Shown piece by piece: positions 36,538-46,290 of a stretch of 64,000 nucleotides of DNA. Source of the stretch: Vreelandella zhuhanensis (GTDB taxonomy: Bacteria > Pseudomonadota > Gammaproteobacteria > Pseudomonadales > Halomonadaceae); assembly GCF_009793355.1 (NCBI RefSeq), contig NZ_WTKP01000003.1, positions 339,316 to 403,315 of the forward strand, written 5' to 3'. The notes below the pieces were generated by a model. That model saw only the letters and a list, made by a program, of their open reading frames with translations. It searched no databases and was not told where the DNA came from. Numbering within the stretch: position 1 is the first letter of the stretch; the number at the start of each line of letters is the position of its first letter. The translations under genes and the position numbers were made by a program.

Positions 36538-38664
36538 CTAGGCATTGCTCGTAACGTCCGCCAATCCCAGCGCCCACAGGATAAAGGCGTCCTGACGTGC
36601 GGCGTCGCGCCATGCCTTGAAGCGCCCGGAAGCCCCGCCGTGTCCTGCGCTCATGTCGGTACGCAGCAGGATAGGCGCATCACTGGTGTTGAGCTGGGTC
36701 ATACGTGCATAGAGTTTTGCCGGCTCCCAATAGCCCACGCGAGTATCGTACCAGCTACCTTCGATCAGCATGGCCGGATAAGCTTGCTCGGTCAGGTTGT
36801 CCAGTGGCGAGTAGGCGCGAATGCGTTCGGCAACGTCAGGCGCTTCTGGGTTGCCCCACTCGCTGTATTCGGCGGTAGTCAAGGGCAGGTCGGGGTTTTG
36901 CATGGTGCGCAGTACATCCACGAAGGGGACGTCCAAGACCGCAGCACAAAAGGCTTGAGGAGCACGATTGACGCAGGTGGCTACCAGTAGCCCTCCGGCG
37001 CTGGCGCCATAAGCCACAACCTTTTTCGCTTTGCTCACTCCTTCCTTGACCAACACCTCTCGAGCCGCGAGAAAGTCGCCGAAACTATTGTCCTTGTGCG
37101 CCATCTTTCCGGTCAGGTACCAAGGTTCGCCGCATTCCCCGCCGCCTCTCACATGGGCAACGGCGAATGCCACACCACGCTCGAGCAGCTCCAGCCGGGC
37201 GATGGAAAACCAGGGGTCGAGCGGTTCGCCGTAAGCGCCATAGCCGTAAAGAAGCGTCGGCAAGGGGTGGTCGGCTAGATCGGCGCGCATGACGACCGAA
37301 ACCGGAATCCGTTCGCCGTCGGCGGCTGTGGCCCAGAGTCGTTTACTGACCAGTTGCTCGGGCTGCAAGTTGCCATGTACCGGTAGACGTTTGAGCTCGG
37401 TGCGCTGTTGAGTATCCAGGTCCAGCGCTATCCAGCGGGGTGATTGAGTGAAGGACTCCTCGCGCAAGCGCAGGATGCGCGTATCAAAGTGCGGTGTATC
37501 TTCCAGGTCTTGGGAGCAAGGAATTTCCGGCAAGTCCAGCTGCTCATCGACAACTGTCTGGCCTTTATCATCCAGCTCGATACGGCGCAGATATACTTGC
37601 GCGCTGCGATGATCGCGTTCGGCAAGCACCAGCCCCCAGGAAAAAGCTTCGACGCCTTCCAGAGTGACATCCTCCCGATGAGCAATGAAAGGAATGCCGG
37701 CGACGGCGACCTCAACGCCCCCTTCTTCGGGCGGGTTGGGCGGCAGCGTGGTTTCCTCGAGACAATCCAGCTGGAAGTTAGCGCCGTTTCGGTTGTGCAA
37801 TACATAGAAAGCACCCGGGCGGTGTTCCACGTTATATTCAACACCGGCTTTACGTGGCTGAAGACAGATCGGAGTGGCGTGTGGAGCCTGGGCAGGAACC
37901 AGATGCACTTCGCTGGTGTCCTTGGAGGCGCTTTCCACCATCAGCCAGCGGCGCGAGCGGCTTTTGCCTACGCCCAGCCAGAACTCGCTATCCGGTTCCT
38001 GCAAGAGCAATACCGGCGTCTCCGCCGTCACTTGCGGCGCCGCCAGCCGCAGTGGCAAGCGCCATACGCTGTCCGGGCGCTGGGTGGCATCGAAACGCGT
38101 GAAGAGCAGCGTGGCACTGGTGGCGGTTTGGTCTTCCGCCCAGCACAATGTCGCGCCGATGTCTTCCAGCAAGCGTTGCGGCTCCCCCGCGGGCAGCTGT
38201 TTTAGCCACAAGGAAAAGCGTTCGTCGCCCTGGGTGTCTTCGGTCCACGCCAGCCAGTCTTCATCGGGAGATAGCGCCATATCGCCCATGTCGTAGAACT
38301 CATGCCCGGCGGCGCGAGCGCCGACATCCAGTACGCACTGGCTGTTCTCGGGGGCGCCATTGGGGTGGCGCCACCAGCTGGGATGATCGGCGTCAGCGGC
38401 GGTCTCATTCCAGAAGGTGAAATAATCGAGCGGAGTTTTCAGGCTGGTGACAGCCAGCTCGCGCCTGGCAAGCTGGCCATCGAATAAAGCCTGCGTGAGG
38501 GCGTCGAGAGGAGAGAACCAGGCATCGCTTTGGGCATTGGCCGCTTCGAGAAACGCCGTGACTTCAGGAGCATCGCGCTGTTCCAGCCAGTGCCACTTGG
38601 GGTCGTCGGTACGGGCATGGGGGGCAACCGGGGAGTGAGGCGTCGCGCAGGGCTGTGCTTTCAT
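36538..38664 (-). CDS. ptrB: Oligopeptidase B (S9A prolyl oligopeptidase family)
   Basis: This 708-residue serine peptidase cleaves after Lys/Arg in short peptides. An N-terminal beta-propeller gates the active site and the C-terminal alpha/beta-hydrolase holds the triad. The nucleophile is in GASAGGLL (about residue 560) and the histidine in DMSAGHGGASGRF (about 678), with an LYGYGAYGEPLDPWFS lead-in near 478. GGGECGEPWY near 512 is characteristic of oligopeptidase B. There is no signal peptide, so it is cytosolic. ATG 38664 is chosen; earlier in-frame codons back to 38718 lack support. Confidence 0.93.
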   Translation of the reverse strand: MKAQPCATPHSPVAPHARTDDPKWHWLEQRDAPEVTAFLEAANAQSDAWFSPLDALTQALFDGQLARRELAVTSLKTPLDYFTFWNETAADADHPSWWRHPNGAPENSQCVLDVGARAAGHEFYDMGDMALSPDEDWLAWTEDTQGDERFSLWLKQLPAGEPQRLLEDIGATLCWAEDQTATSATLLFTRFDATQRPDSVWRLPLRLAAPQVTAETPVLLLQEPDSEFWLGVGKSRSRRWLMVESASKDTSEVHLVPAQAPHATPICLQPRKAGVEYNVEHRPGAFYVLHNRNGANFQLDCLEETTLPPNPPEEGGVEVAVAGIPFIAHREDVTLEGVEAFSWGLVLAERDHRSAQVYLRRIELDDKGQTVVDEQLDLPEIPCSQDLEDTPHFDTRILRLREESFTQSPRWIALDLDTQQRTELKRLPVHGNLQPEQLVSKRLWATAADGERIPVSVVMRADLADHPLPTLLYGYGAYGEPLDPWFSIARLELLERGVAFAVAHVRGGGECGEPWYLTGKMAHKDNSFGDFLAAREVLVKEGVSKAKKVVAYGASAGGLLVATCVNRAPQAFCAAVLDVPFVDVLRTMQNPDLPLTTAEYSEWGNPEAPDVAERIRAYSPLDNLTEQAYPAMLIEGSWYDTRVGYWEPAKLYARMTQLNTSDAPILLRTDMSAGHGGASGRFKAWRDAARQDAFILWALGLADVTSNA

Positions 38665-38729
38665 AAACAGACAGGTACCATAATGGTGAAAGTCAACGTC
38701 GGGTGGAGTCACCCACATGAGGATTCAGT

Positions 38730-39176
38730 ATGTTGTTTGCAGATTCGATGTCTTTGCTTTGGGTAAGCTATTACGCCTTGTCAGTGTTGGTGCTGGTAGC
38801 GGTTTATTTCGCCTTGGCGTTATTGCCGCGTCTGGCGCGCTTGGTGCTGACATGGAGTATCGCCGGGGCGATGTGGATGCCAACGCGTTTTCGCTTACCC
38901 TTGATGGAAGAAGGGGAATTCTACACCGGCCTGGCGCCTGCGGCGATGGTCAGTGCCGTAGGCTTCCTTGAAGGTGCGGGCGCTTCGTTACGTAACGGCC
39001 TGCTATGGTTGATTGTCGGCATGAGCATCGGGGCACTGCTGGGCGTGTTCTTGTGGTGGTGGCGCCTCCCGGTGACCTATGTCGACATACCCGACACCGC
39101 CGAAAAATCTCAAGGCCGCTCTGCTTCGAGCAGAGATTCGGATTCCTCGTCGCGCCGCGAACCGGTGATTGGCTAA
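38730..39176 (+). CDS. Hypothetical inner-membrane protein
   Basis: This 148-residue protein has one long hydrophobic stretch (about residues 9-46) and another pair around 70-115 (LAPAAMVSAVGFLEGAGASLRNGLLWLIVGMSIGALLGVFLWWW), plus a Ser/Arg-rich cytoplasmic tail. ATGAGGATTCAG provides a ribosome binding site. No named family is recognised. It precedes the YafJ-type amidotransferase by 46 bp in the same direction and may be co-transcribed. Confidence 0.7.
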   Translation: MLFADSMSLLWVSYYALSVLVLVAVYFALALLPRLARLVLTWSIAGAMWMPTRFRLPLMEEGEFYTGLAPAAMVSAVGFLEGAGASLRNGLLWLIVGMSIGALLGVFLWWWRLPVTYVDIPDTAEKSQGRSASSRDSDSSSRREPVIG

Positions 39177-39222
39177 TGCAGCGTTTCACTGTGTTCACGG
39201 AGTCAGCGGCGAGATCGGTTTA

Positions 39223-40011
39223 ATGTGCGAGCTACTGGGCATGAGTGCCAATGTTCCCACGGATATCTGTTTCAGTTTCGCAGGTTTTCTGCATCGTGGT
39301 GGCGGTACCGGGCCCCACCGCGATGGCTGGGGGATTGCGTTCTATGAAGAGGGCGGTTACCGCGAATTCCGTGACCCGCATCCGTCGGTAGACTCACCCA
39401 TCGCTCGGCTGATCAGCGATTACCCGATCAAGTCGCATGTGGTGATTAGCCATATTCGTCAGGCCAATGTGGGCGGGGTACGTCTGGCCAACACCCACCC
39501 CTTCACCCGCGAAATGTGGGGACGGCCTTGGTGTTATGCCCACAACGGCCAGTTGGAAGGCTGGCAAACCTTGCCTCTGTCGTTTTATACCCCGGTGGGC
39601 GCTACCGATAGCGAACATGCCTTCTGCTGGCTGTTAGGCGAGTTGCGTCGTGATTTCCCCGAGCCCCCTGTGGCACCGGAGGCGTTATGGCAGTGTCTTC
39701 ACCGTCTATGCGAAAGACTTCGCGGCCTGGGTGTCTTCAACTTACTGATGTCCGACGGGATTTATCTTTACAGCTACTGCTCCACGAAACTTGCCCATAT
39801 TACTCGGCGAGCGCCGTTCGGTCAGGCTGAGCTCTCCGATGCGGAATTAACGGTCAATTTTGCTGAACATACCACCACCAATGACGTGGTCTCGGTGATC
39901 GCAACCGAACCCTTGACTCACAATGAAGCCTGGGAGCGCATGGTGCCGGGCGAGCTTCTGGTATGGAGCGATGGTGAGGTCAAGGCACGCTATCAGGCGG
40001 TAATACCTTGA
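39223..40011 (+). CDS. yafJ: Class II glutamine amidotransferase, YafJ type
   Basis: This 262-residue N-terminal-nucleophile amidotransferase domain protein has Cys2 directly after the initiator Met (MCELLGMSANVPTDICFSF). The glutaminase motifs VISHIRQANVGGVRLANTHPF (about residues 75-95) and AHNGQLEGW (about 109-117) are intact. It lacks a synthase partner domain, as does E. coli YafJ, so the acceptor is unknown. The start is certain because Cys2 must become N-terminal after Met removal. Confidence 0.93.
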   Translation: MCELLGMSANVPTDICFSFAGFLHRGGGTGPHRDGWGIAFYEEGGYREFRDPHPSVDSPIARLISDYPIKSHVVISHIRQANVGGVRLANTHPFTREMWGRPWCYAHNGQLEGWQTLPLSFYTPVGATDSEHAFCWLLGELRRDFPEPPVAPEALWQCLHRLCERLRGLGVFNLLMSDGIYLYSYCSTKLAHITRRAPFGQAELSDAELTVNFAEHTTTNDVVSVIATEPLTHNEAWERMVPGELLVWSDGEVKARYQAVIP

Positions 40012-40056
40012 AAAGTTAGTCAGTCCCAGCCGTTAGAGCTTGCTTGATACAAGAAT

Positions 40057-40070
40057 AAAACGAAAGTTTC
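40057..40070 (+). promoter_or_regulatory. Weak PsrA-like palindrome upstream of fadD
   Basis: AAAACGAAAGTTTC has the AAAC-N4-GTTT core of PsrA sites but lacks the flanking G/C on the left. It lies about 140 bp before fadD. Supportive only in light of the much better site before the acyl-CoA dehydrogenase. Confidence 0.3.
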
Positions 40071-40211
40071 AATCGGTCGTTTTACACGCCGTGGCGGGTC
40101 GTTTATCGTGTAGGCCTGAACTTGGCAAGGCGTTACAGCTTGTCGAGTCGTCGAACGAGTAAAATAACAAGGTCGGTGATAGTACATCGACATGCATAGC
40201 GGAGATCGCCC

Positions 40212-41897
40212 ATGAACGACCATGCCAATGCCCCGATTCTGCGCGGCCCAGCGCTTGAAGGGCTGGATCAGTATGATTCCGTCACGGATGTGTTTCATGC
40301 GGCAGTCAGCCGCTTCAAGGAAAAACCGGCATTTTCCTGCATGGGGCAGACATTGACGTTTGCTGAACTGGATCGCCTGTCGGGTGCTTTTGCCGCCTGG
40401 ATTCAACACGAAACCGACCTTGAGCCCGGCGATCGGGTAGCCATTCAACTGCCTAACGTCTTGCAGTTTCCAGTGGCTGTATTCGGCGCCCTGAGGGCGG
40501 GGATGGTGGTGGTCAATACCAATCCGCTTTACACCGAGCGGGAAATGGCTCATCAGTTCAAAGACTCGGGAGCCAAAGCCATCCTGATCCTGGCCAACAT
40601 GGCCGATAAGCTGGAAAAGATCCTGGACAAGACCGAGATCAAGCATGTGCTGGTGACTCAATTGGGCGACATGCACGGCTTTCCCAAGCGTTTGTTAATC
40701 AATTCAGTGGTCAAGCACGTCAAGAAAATGGTGCCTGCCTATTCATTGCCGGGAGCGATAGATTTTCGCGTAGCGCTGAAAAAAGGCGCTTCGTTAACCT
40801 CCGAAGACGTTCATCGCTTCCCGGACGACCTGGCGGCACTGCAATACACCGGTGGTACCACGGGCATGCCCAAGGGTGCCATGCTAAGCCACCGTAATCT
40901 GGTGGCGAACATGCTTCAGGCGCGTGCGGCCATCGGCACGCACCTGACCGATGGTGAAGAGCTGATCATTGCGCCGTTGCCGGTCTATCATATCTACACC
41001 TTCACAGTGAATTGCCTGTTTCTCATGGAGACCGGTAACCACTCGGTGCTGATTCCCAACCCCAGAGATCTGGATAATTTCGTCAAGGAGCTTAAAGGTG
41101 TTCCGTTCACCGGCTTTATCGGATTGAATACCTTGTTCAATGCGTTATGCCGCAGGGATGATTTCAGGCAGCTGGATTTCTCTAAACTCCATTTGACCAT
41201 TTCAGGTGGGATGGCGTTGACCAAGGCCGCGGCCAAACGCTGGGAAGAAGTGACGGGTTGCCCGATAGCCGAAGGCTACGGGCTGACCGAAACCTCGCCG
41301 ATCGTCAGTTTCAATCCTACCAATGCGATTCAGCTGGGAACGATTGGTAAACCGGTCGCGGGAACGGCGGTGAAAATAGTGGATGCCGATGATAACGATG
41401 CACCCTTCGGCGAGTCCGGCGAGCTTTGTGTTCAAGGCCCGCAAGTCATGAAAGGCTATTGGAAGTGTGAAGACCAGACGGCCGCCTCCATTGATGAAAA
41501 TGGCTGGTTCCGTACCGGTGATATCGCCACGATTCAGGATGATGGCTACATTCGTATCGTCGACCGCAAGAAAGACATGATTCTGGTCTCAGGCTTCAAT
41601 GTGTATCCCAATGAAATAGAGGATGTGGTCGCGGGACATCCGGATGTCCTGGAATTGGCGGCCGTCGGTGTATCGGATGACGATAGTGGCGAGGCCATCA
41701 AGCTGTTTGTGGTCACCCGTAATGAAAACCTGGATGCCGAGACCCTGCGGCGTTGGTGCAAGAAGGAACTTGCCGGTTATAAAGTACCCAAGTACGTCGA
41801 GTTTCGTGATGAGTTGCCCAAAACCAATGTGGGCAAGGTTCAACGTCGTCAGTTGCGTGATGAACAAGGCAAAAAAGACGCAGAAAAGGTGTGTTGA
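40212..41897 (+). CDS. fadD: Long-chain fatty acid-CoA ligase
   Basis: This 561-residue AMP-forming enzyme activates fatty acids at the inner membrane surface for beta-oxidation. P-loop YTGGTTGMPKGAML is at about residues 217-230 and the adenylate motif EGYGLTETSP at about 353-362. The FACS/A8 segment GDIATIQDDGYIRIVDRKKDMILVSGFNVYPNEIEDVV is near 440-475, and the catalytic lysine is in TNVGKVQRRQLR (about 542). A terminator hairpin follows. It is monocistronic. Confidence 0.95.
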   Translation: MNDHANAPILRGPALEGLDQYDSVTDVFHAAVSRFKEKPAFSCMGQTLTFAELDRLSGAFAAWIQHETDLEPGDRVAIQLPNVLQFPVAVFGALRAGMVVVNTNPLYTEREMAHQFKDSGAKAILILANMADKLEKILDKTEIKHVLVTQLGDMHGFPKRLLINSVVKHVKKMVPAYSLPGAIDFRVALKKGASLTSEDVHRFPDDLAALQYTGGTTGMPKGAMLSHRNLVANMLQARAAIGTHLTDGEELIIAPLPVYHIYTFTVNCLFLMETGNHSVLIPNPRDLDNFVKELKGVPFTGFIGLNTLFNALCRRDDFRQLDFSKLHLTISGGMALTKAAAKRWEEVTGCPIAEGYGLTETSPIVSFNPTNAIQLGTIGKPVAGTAVKIVDADDNDAPFGESGELCVQGPQVMKGYWKCEDQTAASIDENGWFRTGDIATIQDDGYIRIVDRKKDMILVSGFNVYPNEIEDVVAGHPDVLELAAVGVSDDDSGEAIKLFVVTRNENLDAETLRRWCKKELAGYKVPKYVEFRDELPKTNVGKVQRRQLRDEQGKKDAEKVC

Positions 41898-42001
41898 GCC
41901 TGATGTCGAATGCCTGACGCTATCTCTCGATGGTTCCGTTGCCAGGTAGGTTTTTTGTTGGGGCGTTAGGCGCAGCTCAAGCTGTGACGTTACAATGGTA
42001 C

Positions 42002-42035
42002 GCCCGCTTCCGTTATTGGAGCGGGCATGTTTTTT
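42002..42035 (+). terminator. Rho-independent terminator of fadD
   Basis: GCCCGCT(T)CC / GGAGCGGGC stem with a short loop, followed by ATGTTTTTT, about 105 bp after the fadD stop. Confidence 0.75.
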
Positions 42036-42165
42036 ATGGGAGATTTTCTGTTTTTACGTGTCGAATAGGTTTCTTGAGTATTCGTTTTGAGCATTCGTTT
42101 GAACGACTGTTTGGAGCCTATGTTTCAAGCTATGTTGCAAATACTGCGGAGCTAGCCAACCCATC

Positions 42166-45100
42166 GTGACTACCCAATCCCGTCAAACCCCAGCCATGAC
42201 TGATACCGATGCCCTTCATGCGCTCAAGCAAGGCTTGTCGAGCGTGATGCTGCGCGATGTCCAGCCACTCGAGCAGCGGCTGGCAGGGTTGACCCGCCGC
42301 GCTCGGGAAGGCAAGCCGGTGGATCGTGGTATTCAGGAAGTTTCGCGCGACCTGCAGCGCTCCCAGACCGCCTTGGCCAAGCGTCAGGCACAGCCTGTCG
42401 CATTGAACTACCCACAAACATTGCCCGTCGTTGAGCGGCGCGAAGATATTCTAGAGGCGCTGCGCAACCATCAAGTGGTGGTGGTGGCCGGTGAAACCGG
42501 TTCCGGGAAAACCACCCAATTACCCAAGATATGCTTGGAACTGGGGCGCGGACGACGCGGCATGATTGGCCATACCCAGCCCCGCCGGCTGGCCGCTCGC
42601 AGCGTGGCCACGCGTCTGGCGGAGGAACTGGAAGTCTCCTTGGGCGAACAGGTCGGCTATCAGGTGCGCTTTCACGACCAGAGTAGCGATACCACCCTGA
42701 TCAAGCTGATGACCGACGGTATCTTGTTGGCCGAAACCCAGCATGATCCACTGCTCCAGCGTTATGACACCATCATCATCGATGAGGCCCATGAACGTAG
42801 CCTGAACATCGATTTTCTGCTCGGTTACCTCAAGCGGCTGCTGCCCAAGCGCCCCGAACTGAAAGTCATTATCACCTCGGCAACCATCGATGTGGATCGT
42901 TTCTCAGCGCATTTCGGCACGCCCTCGTCGCCGGCACCGGTGGTCGAAGTCACCGGTCGCACCTATCCGGTCGATGTGCATTATCGGCCTCTGGTACGCG
43001 AAGCTGATGACGAAGAGGACCGCACGCTTCAGGAAGGCATCCTGCATGCGGTGGAAGAGATCGAGACCATCGAGCGCGCCAAGGGCTGGTTGTATGGCCC
43101 GCGAGATGTATTGATATTTCTCCCCGGCGAGCGTGAAATCCGTGAAACCGCCGACACTTTGCGGCGAGCCGATCTCGGAGGCACGGAAATACTGCCGCTG
43201 TACGCCCGGCTTTCCAATGCAGAGCAGAACCGAGTGTTTGCCCCCCACTCGGGTCGGCGTATCGTCCTGGCCACCAATGTGGCGGAAACATCGCTGACGG
43301 TGCCCGGGATACGCTACGTGATCGACCCGGGACTGGTGCGTATCAGTCGTTACAGCTACCGCGCCAAGATCCAGCGGTTGCCGGTGGAGCCGGTCAGCCA
43401 GGCCAGTGCCAACCAGCGGAAAGGGCGCTGCGGGCGTATCGCGGAAGGGGTGTGCATTCGTCTTTACGATGAAGACGATTTTCTCGCACGTCCGGCGTTT
43501 ACCGATCCGGAAATTCAGCGTACCAACCTGGCGTCGGTGATACTTTCCATGCTCGCCCTCAAACTGGGCGACATTGAAGACTTTCCGTTCGTCGATCCGC
43601 CCGATTCACGCTTTATCAAGGATGGCTTTCGCCTGCTGTTCGAGCTGGGGGCGGTGAATGACCAGCAGAAACTGATGCCGCTGGGGCGCAAACTGGCGCG
43701 CTTGCCCATCGACCCGCGCCTGGCCCGCATGGTGTTGGCCGGTGCGGAGCGTGGCGGCCTGCGCGATGTGCTGGTGGTGGTGTCGGCCCTGGCGGTGCAA
43801 GACCCGCGTGACCGACCGGCGGATAAACGCCAGGCGGCGGATCAGGCGCATCAGCGCTGGCATGATCCGGAATCCGATTTCGTGGCGCTACTCAACCTCT
43901 GGCATGGTTTCGAGAACGCGCGTAACGAGCTTTCGGGCAACCAGCTGCGCCGCTGGTGTCGCGAGCATTATCTTAATTATCTGCGGTTGCGTGAGTGGCA
44001 CGACACTTTCCGCCAGTTGCGCCAGTTGCTGCGCGATATGCAAATCGAAGTGCCCCCACCGGCACCGCGCAATGATGACGAAAGTGAAGAGCAGGCGCGC
44101 CAGGTACGGCGCAAGACCTCCGGCAACCTGCATCAGGCACTGCTTTCAGGCTTGCTTTCCAACCTTGGGTTGTTCCTGGAAAATCGGGAATATCAGGGTG
44201 CTCGCAATCGCAAGTTCATGATCCATCCTGGCTCGGGACTGTCCAAAAAGACCCCCAAATGGATCATGGCCTTCGAGTTGGTGGAAACCTCGAAGCTATT
44301 CGCTCGTACCGTGGCCAAGATTGATCCCCAGTGGATCGAGCCTCAGGCCGAGCATCTGGTCAAGCGCTCTTGGAGCGAGCCGCACTGGGAAATGAAGCGC
44401 GCCCAGGTTGTGGCCTTTGAGCAGGTGACCCTATTCGGCTTGCCGATCGTCGCGCGGCGCAAGGTGCATTACGGCCCGATAGCCCCGGTTGAAGCCCGTG
44501 AAATTTTCATCCGCCGGGCCTTGGTGGAAGGTGAGTTTCACACGCAGGGGGAATTCTTTGCTCATAACCGCGACCTGATCGGGGAAGTGGAGGCGCTGGA
44601 AGACCGTGCCCGCCGACGCGACATTCTGGTCGATGAAGAGACTCTGTTCGCTTTTTACGACGAGCGGATTCCTGAGGGCGTCTATAACGGCAAGAGTTTC
44701 GAGCATTGGCGCAAACAAGCGGAAAAGGATGCCCCGGGCCTACTCAAATTCGATCGCGAGGCACTACTGGCTCGTGAAGCTCAGGACGTTACTCAGGTCC
44801 AATATCCGGATCAGATTACCCTGGCGGGAGTCACTTATCCGCTGAGGTACCATTTTGCCCCTGGCTCGGAAGACGACGGCATCACCTTGACTGTACCTGC
44901 CGCCATGCTGCCCCAACTGCCCAAGGCACAGCTGGAGTGGCTGGTGCCGGGGCTATTGCGGGAAAAATGTATTGCGCTGCTCAAGTCTCTTCCCAAGGCG
45001 GTGCGTCGCCAGGTGGTACCGATTCCTGACTGGGTGGATGCTGCTCTGGAGTCCTTGTCACCGGAAAACCGACCGCTGACCGAAGCGTTGAGCGAGTTTA

Positions 45101-46170
45101 TCCGCAAGCGCACGGGAACCCGGGTGCACCCGGATGATTGGCGCCTGGATCAATTGGAGCCGCACCTGGTCATGAATCTGCAGGTGGTCGATCATGAAGG
45201 CAGGGTGCTGGGTCAAGGGCGTGATGTGCGTGCCTTGGAGCAACGTTTTGAAGCAGCCGCAGGCGTGGGCGCTCGTGCGCTGGCGCAACAGGCCGCCGAT
45301 GAACCGGCGGTGGAAGGCTTGCCGGTGGCGCCGTTACCCGAGTCGCGCGTGACCACCCAGGCGGGGATTCGTGTGGAAGCGTATCCGGCGCTGGTGCCAG
45401 AGAAAGGCAGCTTTCGAGTGGAGCTTTTCGATCATCCCGACAAGGCGCACCAGGCGCATCGTGAAGGCATCGCCCGACTGGCCATGGCCCGTTTGCCGGA
45501 AGAGGTCAAGCGAATTCGTCAGCTCAAGGGCATGGATACCTGCGCCTTGCTGTTTGCCAAGGTGGGCAGCAAGCAGGCGTTAGTGGAAGACATTACCTTG
45601 GCGGTGTTCAATGACGTCATGGCGAAAGCGCCATTGCCACGTTCGGAAAGTGAGTTTGTCACTCGGTTGGAGGGCGGCGCTAGTGAATTGGTCGAACAGG
45701 CTGAGGCTAAGGTGGTCCAGGTCAAGCCCGCCCTGGAAGGCCACCTGGCGGTTACCAAGGCGCTGAAGGGAAACCTCAATTTCGCTTTGGCACTGGTTTA
45801 TAATGACCTGAAAGCTCAGATGCAGCGCCTGGTGTATCCAGGCTTCATCAGCGATGCTGGTGATTGGCTCAAGGAATACCCACGTTATATGGAGGGTGCC
45901 TTGATTCGCCTGGAAAAAGCGCCCCGTGAACGAGGCCGCGACCAGCTGATGATGCACGAGGTTCAAGCCTTGGAAGCACGCTGGGACGCTCGACGTGAAA
46001 GCGAACGGCGTGGAAAGGTGGAGGATCCGGCGCTGGTGGAATTCGGCTGGTGGCTGCAGGAGTTACGAGTTTCGCTGTTCGCCCAGCAACTGGGTACCTT
46101 GATGCCGGTATCGGTCAAGCGGTTGGAAAAACGTTGGCAGGAAATTACCGGTCTCCCTGCCGCTACTTAG
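42166..46170 (+). CDS. hrpA: ATP-dependent RNA helicase HrpA
   Basis: This 1334-residue DEAH-box helicase. Walker A GETGSGKTTQLPK lies at about residues 104-116, DEAH in IIIDEAHERSLN near 205, SATID near 243, and motif VI QRKGRCGRIAEG near 415. The C-terminal half contains the helicase-associated, OB-fold and DUF3418 domains, as expected for the approximately 1300-residue HrpA form. In E. coli HrpA resolves stalled/collided ribosomes. Start choice is between GTG 42166 and ATG 42196, neither with a good ribosome binding site. Confidence 0.95.
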   Translation: MTTQSRQTPAMTDTDALHALKQGLSSVMLRDVQPLEQRLAGLTRRAREGKPVDRGIQEVSRDLQRSQTALAKRQAQPVALNYPQTLPVVERREDILEALRNHQVVVVAGETGSGKTTQLPKICLELGRGRRGMIGHTQPRRLAARSVATRLAEELEVSLGEQVGYQVRFHDQSSDTTLIKLMTDGILLAETQHDPLLQRYDTIIIDEAHERSLNIDFLLGYLKRLLPKRPELKVIITSATIDVDRFSAHFGTPSSPAPVVEVTGRTYPVDVHYRPLVREADDEEDRTLQEGILHAVEEIETIERAKGWLYGPRDVLIFLPGEREIRETADTLRRADLGGTEILPLYARLSNAEQNRVFAPHSGRRIVLATNVAETSLTVPGIRYVIDPGLVRISRYSYRAKIQRLPVEPVSQASANQRKGRCGRIAEGVCIRLYDEDDFLARPAFTDPEIQRTNLASVILSMLALKLGDIEDFPFVDPPDSRFIKDGFRLLFELGAVNDQQKLMPLGRKLARLPIDPRLARMVLAGAERGGLRDVLVVVSALAVQDPRDRPADKRQAADQAHQRWHDPESDFVALLNLWHGFENARNELSGNQLRRWCREHYLNYLRLREWHDTFRQLRQLLRDMQIEVPPPAPRNDDESEEQARQVRRKTSGNLHQALLSGLLSNLGLFLENREYQGARNRKFMIHPGSGLSKKTPKWIMAFELVETSKLFARTVAKIDPQWIEPQAEHLVKRSWSEPHWEMKRAQVVAFEQVTLFGLPIVARRKVHYGPIAPVEAREIFIRRALVEGEFHTQGEFFAHNRDLIGEVEALEDRARRRDILVDEETLFAFYDERIPEGVYNGKSFEHWRKQAEKDAPGLLKFDREALLAREAQDVTQVQYPDQITLAGVTYPLRYHFAPGSEDDGITLTVPAAMLPQLPKAQLEWLVPGLLREKCIALLKSLPKAVRRQVVPIPDWVDAALESLSPENRPLTEALSEFIRKRTGTRVHPDDWRLDQLEPHLVMNLQVVDHEGRVLGQGRDVRALEQRFEAAAGVGARALAQQAADEPAVEGLPVAPLPESRVTTQAGIRVEAYPALVPEKGSFRVELFDHPDKAHQAHREGIARLAMARLPEEVKRIRQLKGMDTCALLFAKVGSKQALVEDITLAVFNDVMAKAPLPRSESEFVTRLEGGASELVEQAEAKVVQVKPALEGHLAVTKALKGNLNFALALVYNDLKAQMQRLVYPGFISDAGDWLKEYPRYMEGALIRLEKAPRERGRDQLMMHEVQALEARWDARRESERRGKVEDPALVEFGWWLQELRVSLFAQQLGTLMPVSVKRLEKRWQEITGLPAAT

Positions 46171-46290
46171 GCAGCACTGGCAAAACATGTCGCAAAAGCA
46201 CACAGTAAGCAATACCCGCTTACCGGATGACCGACACTGACGTCCATAGGCGTTCGGGTTAGACATGCGAGCGGCTAAAAGGAGAAGCGC